From Deltaproteobacteria bacterium (GTDB lineage Bacteria > Myxococcota_A > Polyangia > HGW-17 > SLPX01): a stretch of DNA of 33,258 nucleotides. Numbering within the stretch: position 1 is the first letter of the stretch; each line of letters begins with the position of its first letter. Below are positions 8,875 through 15,885 of this stretch, piece after piece. A program made the position numbers and the translations under genes. The DNA is taken from positions 1-33,258 of the forward strand of contig JAGGXR010000007.1 in the NCBI GenBank assembly GCA_021162935.1. Direction: 5' to 3'. Below the pieces are notes generated by a model. It had not been told where the DNA came from. It did not search any database and saw only the letters and a list, made by a program, of their open reading frames with translations.

Positions 8875-8932
8875 CACCTTCATCCTATCAATAGCGCCTT
8901 CGTCCTAATCAGTTGTTCGTAAGGAGCATCCG

Positions 8933-9901
8933 ATGACAGGTATTTCCAATCGTGAGGCCCTCGATCTCATGGGGGCCGAAGGCACGGAATTCTATGATTT
9001 GATGCATCGAGCCGGGCGGCTGCGCAGCGAGCATGATGACAGGGGAATTTCCCTCTGTGCCATCCTGAACGCCAAGAGCGGCCATTGCCCTCAGGATTGT
9101 GTCTTTTGTGCCCAGTCCTCCCACAATCAGGCAACGATCGAAACCTATCCGCTCATGTCCGCGGATCGGATGGTGGCTGCCGCCGATCGCGCAAGACGCG
9201 ACGGGGCGCGCCATTTCTCTATCGTGACGTCGGGCAAAGCGGTGACGGCCGAGTCCGAGGTAGCGGCCATCGCGGCGGCGATTCGGAGAATCAGCGACAT
9301 GGAATCGTTGTCGGCCTGTGCCTCGCTCGGCATCCTATCCGTCGAGGTGCTCACCCGACTGCGGGACGCAGGGCTGCATCGGTTTCATCACAATTTGGAG
9401 ACGGCCGAGAGTTTCTTTCCGAACATCTGCACGACGAGTGCCTATGCAGACCGGGTGCGTACCATCGAGGCAGCCAAGTCCATCGGCCTTTCGGTGTGCG
9501 CTGGCGGCCTGTTCGGCATGGGGGAAAGCCGCCAGCAGCGGGTGGAATTGTTGGCCACCCTTCGCGATCTCGAGGTGGATTCGGTGCCCATTAATTTTTT
9601 GAATCCGATTCCAGGGACGAAGTTGGAGCACATGGACGATCTTTCGCCCATGGAGGCACTTCGGATTATCGCCGTCGCCCGATTGATGATGCCGGACCGT
9701 GAGATTCGAATCGCGGGCGGCAGGATGAGAAACCTGCGGGATCTGCACTCGTGGATTTTCCTTGCCGGAGCCAATGGACTGATGATCGGCGACTATCTGA
9801 CGACCACCGGGCGTCGGGTGGACGACGATCTGACCTTGTTGGCCGACCAGGGCCTGTATCCCGTGGGCCGCAGTCCCGATGGACCGCAGGAACCGAACTG
9901 A
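8933..9901 (+). CDS. bioB: Biotin synthase (radical SAM)
   Basis: 322 residues; AAGGAG six bases before the ATG. BioB inserts sulfur into dethiobiotin using two 5'-deoxyadenosyl radicals. The radical-SAM motif CPQDCVFC gives Cys52, Cys56 and Cys59. Of the canonical [2Fe-2S] ligands of the E. coli enzyme (Cys97, Cys128, Cys188, Arg260), equivalents of the last three are seen at Cys129 (SACASLG), Cys189 (SVCAGG) and Arg264 (IAGGR). The first is replaced by Ser96 (HFSIVTSGK), and an additional cysteine appears at Cys166 (FFPNICTT). This pattern resembles the BioB group of many anaerobes, reported to use a different auxiliary cluster. No other biotin genes are present here. It is probably co-transcribed with larE. 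Confidence 0.95.
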   Translation: MTGISNREALDLMGAEGTEFYDLMHRAGRLRSEHDDRGISLCAILNAKSGHCPQDCVFCAQSSHNQATIETYPLMSADRMVAAADRARRDGARHFSIVTSGKAVTAESEVAAIAAAIRRISDMESLSACASLGILSVEVLTRLRDAGLHRFHHNLETAESFFPNICTTSAYADRVRTIEAAKSIGLSVCAGGLFGMGESRQQRVELLATLRDLEVDSVPINFLNPIPGTKLEHMDDLSPMEALRIIAVARLMMPDREIRIAGGRMRNLRDLHSWIFLAGANGLMIGDYLTTTGRRVDDDLTLLADQGLYPVGRSPDGPQEPN

Positions 9902-9939
9902 TTTCTGCTGCTGCCTGTCTTGATTCTCTTCATCTGCAT

Positions 9940-11427
9940 TCAGGATGGCTTGAGGAGGAAGCGGTTCTTGTGGGATCGGGTTTCTCCCACACTGCTGACC
10001 TGGATGGCGGGCCGGTCCACGACCGGGCAGTGATTCTCGCAGATGCCGCATCCAATGCAGCGCGACGGTTCGACCCGGGGCAGGAGGAGTTTGGAACCGT
10101 CGCTTCGTCTCCCCTCCACGGTGACGATGGCCTTTGGCGAGACGGGGCACACCTCTTCACAGACGAGGCAGGGCCGATCCATGCCCCAGGCCAGGCAGCG
10201 GCCCCGATCAATGAAGGCGGTACCGATCTTGACTGGTGGTTTGCCCGGCCGGCCCCGTCGATCGTCGAGGGTCAGTTGCCGGATGGCGCCCGTGGGGCAA
10301 TGTTCGCCGCAGAGGGTGCAGGTGGACTCGCAGAAACCGATGGTGGGAATGAGGACCGGAGTCCACAGCGCCTCGATGCCGCCCTGGCCTTGGGCTGGCT
10401 GGAGTCCACCCGTGGGGCAGACGTCCATGCATGCGGCGCACTTGACGCAACGACTCAGAAATTCGCGCTCGGAAAGGGAGCCAGGAGGCCGGATGAGGGC
10501 CGGGTCGGGCTTGCGAGTCGATCCGGTGCCGGATCGCAGCAAAGGGTAGGCAACGAGCCCGGCCCCTGTTGCGGTCAGGATTCGACGCCTGGTGAGATCC
10601 GGACTCTGGTCGGACTGGATCTTGAACGTGTTCGATCGACCGTAGGACAACGCGTGCTCGGGGCAGACTGTGACGCAATTGAAGCACAGGACGCATTCGC
10701 TCGGGCGGAAGGCGCCTTGGGGATTGGCGGCGCCGTGGCAGACCTGGTTGCAGAGTCCGCAATCCGTGCATTTGGCTGGGTCTCGGCGGATCTGGAACAG
10801 GGACCATCTGGCGGCCAACCCCAGCAGTGCGCCCAGTGGGCAGGCCGTGCGGCACCAGGCCCTCGGAACGAACCTCGTGGCCACGAGGATGGAAACGAGG
10901 AGCATGCCGGTCACGAAGGCGCCGGCGCCCAATCGCTGTGAGGCGCCCAGCGGCAGGCCGGTAGCCTGGAGCGATGGAACGACTAGCCCAGTCACGCTTC
11001 GAAGAAAAAGGGCCAACGGATCCAGGAGTCCGATTTGGACCGGGCCCAGGACGGCGAGCACGAGCAGGGCGGTCAGGATTCCGTACTTGAGGTGATAGAT
11101 GGCTCGGTATCGATTTTTCGCCTTCTTGATCGATGCTTTCCGGCTGGCCGGCAAGACCGCAGCCAGGTCCTGGCTCACGCCGAGAGGACAGACCCATGAG
11201 CAGAAGAAGCGTCCGAAGAACAGGGTCGCGATGAGCACGACGATGCCCATCCACAGACCGGCATAGAGCACGCCCGTGGCGAGCGACGTGGTGACTGCCA
11301 CCAGTGGATCGAGTTCCATGAGGAACCCGGCGGTGAAGCCGGAGTCATATCGTCCCGCCGCCATCAGGGACAAGACGATGAATCCGACGAGCAGTGTCCC
11401 GCCGATGATTTTTCGCAGAAGACTCAT
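9940..11427 (-). CDS. NapH/NapG-like membrane polyferredoxin fusion
   Basis: 495 residues from the ATG at 11427; a GTG 30 bases upstream is an alternative start. The N-terminal half has four to five membrane helices and the two paired motifs CSWVCPLG (about 76-83) and CRTACPLG (about 192-199), as in NapH/NosR/CcoG-type proteins. Two [4Fe-4S] motifs follow: CTDCGLCNQVC at 220-230 and CVLCFNCVTVC at 245-255. At 280-297 comes TRRRILTATGAGLVAYPLL, which looks like a twin-arginine signal or second anchor. After it lie four more cluster motifs (CVKCAACMDVC, CESTCTLCGEHC, CLVCEEVC, CIGCGICENHC), as in NapG/MauM. It is likely a quinol-oxidising electron conduit to a periplasmic reductase; no such reductase is nearby. 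It converges on bioB with a 38-base gap. Confidence 0.85.
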   Translation of the reverse strand: MSLLRKIIGGTLLVGFIVLSLMAAGRYDSGFTAGFLMELDPLVAVTTSLATGVLYAGLWMGIVVLIATLFFGRFFCSWVCPLGVSQDLAAVLPASRKASIKKAKNRYRAIYHLKYGILTALLVLAVLGPVQIGLLDPLALFLRSVTGLVVPSLQATGLPLGASQRLGAGAFVTGMLLVSILVATRFVPRAWCRTACPLGALLGLAARWSLFQIRRDPAKCTDCGLCNQVCHGAANPQGAFRPSECVLCFNCVTVCPEHALSYGRSNTFKIQSDQSPDLTRRRILTATGAGLVAYPLLRSGTGSTRKPDPALIRPPGSLSEREFLSRCVKCAACMDVCPTGGLQPAQGQGGIEALWTPVLIPTIGFCESTCTLCGEHCPTGAIRQLTLDDRRGRPGKPPVKIGTAFIDRGRCLAWGMDRPCLVCEEVCPVSPKAIVTVEGRRSDGSKLLLPRVEPSRCIGCGICENHCPVVDRPAIQVSSVGETRSHKNRFLLKPS

Positions 11428-11493
11428 ACAGGACTCACTCCCCGATGGCAGGTGCACTCCCCGAAGATCGGGAGCATTCCTCGATGACGGGTT

Positions 11494-11913
11494 TTACTCT
11501 CCGATGATTTTCACCAGGACCCGCTTGCGGCGTCGGCCATCGAATTCTCCGTAGAAGATCTGCTCCCAGGGGCCGAAGTCGAGCCGACCCTCGGTCACGG
11601 CCACCACCACCTCTCGGCCCATGACCTGTCGCTTTATGTGGGCATCGGCGTTGTCCTCGCCCGTTCGATTGTGTCGATACTTGCTCGTGGGCTCGTGGGG
11701 TGCCAGGCCTTCGAGCCATTCCTCGTAGTCGTGGTGCAGACCCGATTCGTCGTCGTTGATGAACACGCTCGCCGTGATGTGCATGGCGTTGACCAGGCAC
11801 AGGCCTTCTTTGATGCCGCTTTCGGTCAGGGCATCTGTGACCTTCGGCGTGATGTTGATGAACGCGCGCCTGGTGGGTACTTCGAACCAGAGTTCTTTTC
11901 GATGGGACTTCAT
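11494..11913 (-). CDS. YjbQ / UPF0047 family protein
   Basis: 139 residues, the usual length for the family. Signature segments are [30 protein letters not shown], and [15 protein letters not shown], with the C-terminal [18 protein letters not shown]. Family members form trimers and can show thiamine-phosphate synthase-like activity in vivo; the physiological role is unsettled. AAGGAG lies about 11 bases before the ATG. It lies 66 bases upstream of the polyferredoxin on the same strand, so the two may share a transcript. No link in function is obvious. Confidence 0.9.
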   Translation of the reverse strand: MKSHRKELWFEVPTRRAFINITPKVTDALTESGIKEGLCLVNAMHITASVFINDDESGLHHDYEEWLEGLAPHEPTSKYRHNRTGEDNADAHIKRQVMGREVVVAVTEGRLDFGPWEQIFYGEFDGRRRKRVLVKIIGE

Positions 11914-12002
11914 GGTTCACGCTGCTCCTTGTTTGTTTCGTGTTTCTTATCCATTTGTCTCGTGCATGGCACGAGGTCATATTGGATTCAGGTTGTTCCA
12001 GG

Positions 12003-12758
12003 CTACCTGAAGACGATGAGCAGGTCCAGCAACACGGCGCCCAAGCCGTGGAGGAACACGATGGGCCAGATCGATCGGGCCTCCAGGGCGAACAGTCCGG
12101 ACAGCAGGCCCGAGACAAGCGTAAAATACACCTCCGACGTGGGTTTGCCCGAGACCATGTGCATGAGCACGAAGGGGACCATCTGAAGGAAACAGGCCGC
12201 CATGCCGAATCGACGGAACAGGGCGAAGAGCAGGTATCCTCGAAACAAGAATTCCCACGAGAGCATGTAGACGATGCGGCTGGATTCCCAGATCCACAGC
12301 AGGGCGCCACCGGATCTGGCGGTCGCCAGACTCGGGTAGCGGGCAATGTAGACCGGATCTCGGCTCAGAAACAGCGCCACGATGACGATCTGGATCAGGA
12401 AGATGAGTGCTGTGATGGGCAGCCAGAACCGCCAGTCGCCCAGGCCGAATCCATAGTCGTCGAGAGGGCGGCGATGCACAGTCCAGATGACCAGGACCGG
12501 AAGGACGAATTGGAGGACGATGGCGATGATCTGATGCTGCACCACGGGATACGCCAGCATGTTCAGGCGAGCAGCGGCCAAGAGCCACCAGGACTGGAGG
12601 ACTCTCGGCGTCCTGGGCCCGGACAGCGCGTTTCTGGTCACGAGCACCAAGGTGACCACGAGCACGGCCAGGCTCGCCTCGCTTCGTCCCTCATCGAACA
12701 GGACCATCAGAGCCTTCCAGATTCGGCTCCAGGTGGCTGAGAACCAGGTTTTCGTCAC
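12003..12758 (-). CDS. CPBP-family intramembrane protease-like protein
   Basis: 251 residues with about seven membrane helices. The GTG start at 12758 has GGAGGA five bases upstream; the open frame continues upstream but only as an antisense shadow of tsaE. CPBP (Rce1/CAAX-like) motifs are present as WEFLFRG (Glu169, Arg173), FVLMHM with His200 followed by GKP..E, and FLHGL with His237. In the classical motif EExxxR, the first Glu is the catalytic base; here that position is Trp (WEFLFR). A WEF-type variant occurs in a bacterial subgroup and may alter or abolish proteolysis. These proteins often mature or protect against small peptides. Confidence 0.78.
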   Translation of the reverse strand: MTKTWFSATWSRIWKALMVLFDEGRSEASLAVLVVTLVLVTRNALSGPRTPRVLQSWWLLAAARLNMLAYPVVQHQIIAIVLQFVLPVLVIWTVHRRPLDDYGFGLGDWRFWLPITALIFLIQIVIVALFLSRDPVYIARYPSLATARSGGALLWIWESSRIVYMLSWEFLFRGYLLFALFRRFGMAACFLQMVPFVLMHMVSGKPTSEVYFTLVSGLLSGLFALEARSIWPIVFLHGLGAVLLDLLIVFR

Positions 12759-12935
12759 GTTTGTCCTCCGACCCTCGGATCTTCGGTTGTCGTCCCGTCG
12801 GCCCTCATCAACCTGCGGCCAGCTTGGACCGTGGTCGCAAGCTGCATGGTAGCGGCGGAGGCCGACCATTGCAACGGGAACCGATTTGATTCGATAGGAC
12901 TTGCCACGAGGGGGGGGGGCGTCATATTTGCCGCC

Positions 12936-13436
12936 ATGGAACGGGTGGTGATACTGAAGGACGAATATGCAACGGAGCAGGCTGGCCGGCTGCTGGGCGC
13001 CAGGGCGCGTCCCGGCGACGTGTTTGCCTTGACCGGCGATCTCGGGGCGGGAAAGACGCGCTTTGCGCAGGCGTTGTCCAGGGGGCTCGATGTGGATGAT
13101 GTCGAGCCCGTGTGCAGTCCCACGTTTGCCATCATCCACGTGCACTCTGGTCGGATCGAGTTCTATCACGTCGACCTCTATCGCCTGGATTCGGAGGACG
13201 ACTTGGTGGAAATCGGGCTCGAAGAGTACCTGTACGGCCAGGGGGTCTGTGCCGTGGAATGGTTCGATCGGTTCGTCGGTGTCTGGCCCGATTGCACGGT
13301 GGAGATTCGGCTGGATTTCGTGGCTGGGGAGTCGGATATCCGCCAGATGACCGTGCGGACGTCTCATGTGGGGACGGTGGCCAGGGTGGAGGCTTGGTTG
13401 GATCTCCTCGATGAGGGCGAAAAGACCCCTCGTTGA
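12936..13436 (+). CDS. tsaE: tRNA threonylcarbamoyladenosine biosynthesis ATPase TsaE
   Basis: 166 residues. Motifs are the Walker A GDLGAGKT, SPTF in switch I, and HVDLYRL with EIGLEEYL in the Walker B region, all typical of TsaE (YjeE). TsaE hydrolyses ATP to support TsaD/TsaB in making t6A37 on ANN-decoding tRNAs. The ATG at 12936 is chosen because the family begins with a short strand before the P-loop; a poly-G run ten or more bases upstream may serve as a weak ribosome binding site. The frame is open upstream to 12831 but that part is unlike TsaE. Its partners TsaB and TsaD are not in the window. It is divergent from the CPBP gene. Confidence 0.93.
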   Translation: MERVVILKDEYATEQAGRLLGARARPGDVFALTGDLGAGKTRFAQALSRGLDVDDVEPVCSPTFAIIHVHSGRIEFYHVDLYRLDSEDDLVEIGLEEYLYGQGVCAVEWFDRFVGVWPDCTVEIRLDFVAGESDIRQMTVRTSHVGTVARVEAWLDLLDEGEKTPR

Positions 13437-13478
13437 TGGCTCGTGGCTGGAGGAAGCAGTCGGACCGACCGTCTGGAT

Positions 13479-13916
13479 CTACTGACCGAATTCTTGTTTG
13501 AGCTTGTCGTCGAATGCGTCCGCGATCGTGGCCACGGTTTCGAGCATGTCCACGAATTCTTCGTAGTCCAGCCCTTCGAGTCCGCGCAGGGCACGCAGGT
13601 AGATTTGGTTGTTGCGTCGGTCGATGGCAAAGGCGGCGTCGCTCGTGGTCAGGAAGTTCAGTTCCAGGAGCTTCCGGTACAGGTCGAGTTGCCCCGATTC
13701 TGGGACGGGCATGATGGCGGACAGAAAGATGAGAATGCCCTTGTCTTCGAGCACGTTGATGCCCACCGTGGCGGTCCCCTTTTGGACAGCGGTGAAGCCG
13801 TCCGTGTCGAGGAGCTTGAACGAGATCTTTTCTGACTCGGCGAGGCCGGAATTCAGCTCGTCGTAGAATCGGCTCAGGTACTGGTTAATGATTGCTTTGT
13901 GGTCGTGTGCCGCCAT
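13479..13916 (-). CDS. CesT/YbjN-like small protein (type III chaperone fold)
   Basis: 145 residues from the ATG at 13916, which has AGGAT eight bases upstream; two upstream in-frame ATGs have worse sites. The sequence INQYLSRFYDEL, then FKLLDTDGFTAVQKG, LIFLSAIMPVPE and LYRKLLELNFLT.SDAAFAID, resembles the Tir-chaperone/CesT and YbjN fold used by type III secretion chaperones and unrelated small cytosolic proteins. No type III secretion genes are seen here, so a secretion role is not supported. It converges on tsaE with a 42-base gap. Confidence 0.7.
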   Translation of the reverse strand: MAAHDHKAIINQYLSRFYDELNSGLAESEKISFKLLDTDGFTAVQKGTATVGINVLEDKGILIFLSAIMPVPESGQLDLYRKLLELNFLTTSDAAFAIDRRNNQIYLRALRGLEGLDYEEFVDMLETVATIADAFDDKLKQEFGQ

Positions 13917-14188
13917 GGTTGCCATCCTGACTGGGTTCTTGCCCTTTGTGTTTTGAGTTCGAGCACTGTGAGTCGACGGATTCGAATCAATCAATCGAAA
14001 AAGGGTATGCGCTGTTGGGGGGTGCTGTCAACAGTGACGTGGAAGAGCCGATGTGATGTTCCGGGTAGGATGGGGACGGCTTCACCAGGGGGCGGTTTTC
14101 CGTTCAAGAAAAGCGACATGGGGAAGGGAGACTTGGATGCAAAAAACTTCCTGGTGAGTCAGGTGATTGGTGGATACAATCGGCGGCC

Positions 14189-15721
14189 ATGAGCCATCGG
14201 ACGACCGACATGATTTTTCTCGGGACGCAGAGGCGGTGCCGGATCCGTGCCACGACGCGTGGGGCTGCGGCCTTGGTCGCGTTCGTAGTGTTTGTGGTGC
14301 TTTGGGTGCTGCGATCGGGAGTGGCAGGTGCGGCGCCTCTTTCCTCGTCGAGGGTGGGCGGCCTGAACCTGTCGTCTCCCACGGCTCGGATGGTCACGGG
14401 GATCTATTGGAATCCGGCGGCGCTTGGTTTGCTCAAGGGAACCCATGTGTTCTTGGATGGGACCCTGCGCATGACCATGGACAAGATCAAACGCCGTTCC
14501 ATCGATCCGGCGAGCGGGCTGCCCGCGTCGGGATCTGGTTCCGAGTCCTTTCCCGAGGAGAAGCATCTGTTCCTGACCCCGGACTGTTTCGGTGGCGTCG
14601 TCACTGATTTGGGCAGCAGCACGGTGGTCATTGGGGTGGGCGTCTACACGCCTTTTGCGGAGATGGATCGGTTCGATGGAAAGTCGGTACCAGGAGCCGG
14701 GGCTTCGTTGCGGTATCATCGTGTGCGATCCGATTGGTTCAATTTGTTTGTGAGCCCCGTGGTGGCGGCGCGCTTGCATCGGCGATTCTTCATTGGAGTC
14801 GGGTTGAGCTACGTTCGGTCGGTGGTCAAGATGTCCTACTATCGGGACAGGACGCTTCGGGAGGTCTACAAGCCGACGGCATCAAGTTACGTGGTCGAAG
14901 ATCCGAGCCGCGGCGAACTCGTCGAGGTGAATGCCACGGACAACAGCTTTGCGTTCAAGGGCGGAATCCTGGTCAACCTGCCCGCGCACGTGCGTGTGGG
15001 TGTGACGTATCGGTCCATGGCAATGGGCATCGGACGGACGAACATCGAGGCAACGGGGTCGGCCAAGGTCACCCGTTGGGACGAGGGGCAGGGGTGGCAC
15101 AGCATCGAGGGCAGGGCGAAGCTGTTCTACAAGATTCCGGACAGCGTGTCCGTGGGGGTGTCGTGGCAGCCGCAAACGCGGTGGCGCCTGGATCTGACGA
15201 TGGAATGGCTCCATTTTTCGGAGCAGAAGGATCTGCACTTCAAGTTGAGTGGAAACGAATTTCGTTCGGCGAACATGGGAAACTGGGACGTCAATTTTCG
15301 TCGATATCGTGGCTTTCAGGATGTGTGGCGGGTTCAGGTGGCGGCTGCCTACAAGGTGCTCCATAACCTGACCCTGGGAGGTGCGTTCCTATATGAATCC
15401 ACTGCCGTGCCGACGGAGTGGGTCAATGCTGCGGCCGTGGACAATCACAAGGCTGACATCCTGGTGACCGTGGAGTGGTACCCACACAAGAGCGTGAGCC
15501 TCGATTTCGGGTACAGTCTTACGGTGATGCCACCTGTGGATGTGGGGTCTTCAGGATTCGATCCGAGTCTGGCCACTTCGTGTGTGGCCAATAAGGTGGA
15601 TATCGTGTGGGGCGATGATTGCAATGCAGTTTCCGCGGGTAAAGGCCTTCCTTCGGCTTCGGGGCGATACTGGCTCATGGTGCACAAGGTCGGCTTCTCG
15701 GTTTCGTACCACTACAGGTGA
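14189..15721 (+). CDS. OmpP1/FadL-like outer-membrane barrel protein
   Basis: 510 residues. A long, basic signal-like N-terminus (about 1-49) ends in AGAAPLSSS. The first strand region carries YWNPAALGLL, the NPA signature of FadL/TodX proteins. The rest is alternating beta-strand sequence (for example VVIGVGVYTPFAEMDR, FIGVGLSYVRS, VRVGVTYRSM, ADILVTVEWYP, VSLDFGYSL) and the final residues SVSYHYR fit an outer-membrane insertion end. FadL proteins move long-chain fatty acids or other hydrophobic compounds across the outer membrane. Downstream genes encode a TPR lipoprotein and a START-like protein, which fits lipid or hydrophobe handling (inference). The start is uncertain, with an alternative ATG at 14210. 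Confidence 0.8.
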   Translation: MSHRTTDMIFLGTQRRCRIRATTRGAAALVAFVVFVVLWVLRSGVAGAAPLSSSRVGGLNLSSPTARMVTGIYWNPAALGLLKGTHVFLDGTLRMTMDKIKRRSIDPASGLPASGSGSESFPEEKHLFLTPDCFGGVVTDLGSSTVVIGVGVYTPFAEMDRFDGKSVPGAGASLRYHRVRSDWFNLFVSPVVAARLHRRFFIGVGLSYVRSVVKMSYYRDRTLREVYKPTASSYVVEDPSRGELVEVNATDNSFAFKGGILVNLPAHVRVGVTYRSMAMGIGRTNIEATGSAKVTRWDEGQGWHSIEGRAKLFYKIPDSVSVGVSWQPQTRWRLDLTMEWLHFSEQKDLHFKLSGNEFRSANMGNWDVNFRRYRGFQDVWRVQVAAAYKVLHNLTLGGAFLYESTAVPTEWVNAAAVDNHKADILVTVEWYPHKSVSLDFGYSLTVMPPVDVGSSGFDPSLATSCVANKVDIVWGDDCNAVSAGKGLPSASGRYWLMVHKVGFSVSYHYR

Positions 15722-15885
15722 CGTGCCAGATGGGCGTGGCCCTGTTTCCCTGTGCGTTCACGGCTTCGGCAGCTCGTCGTCGTGGTGCGATGTGCGATTG
15801 TTTGTGGCGCTCTCGGCCGGTTCTTGATACATGGAACTCGTCAAGGTGCGATGTGCCGGGCAATGCTTCGAGAGGAGAGTAACGG

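Noticed and set aside
9751-10941. 396-codon plus-strand open frame overlapping the polyferredoxin and the end of bioB.
   Set aside because: Antisense shadow of a cysteine-motif-rich gene; the minus frame has all cluster motifs.
12759-13367. N-terminal extension of the CPBP frame by about 200 codons.
   Set aside because: It is antisense to tsaE; a GTG with GGAGGA upstream at 12758 gives the normal family length.
13479-13916. Type III secretion chaperone as a firm call.
   Set aside because: The fold resembles CesT but no secretion apparatus or effector genes are present, so only the fold is claimed.
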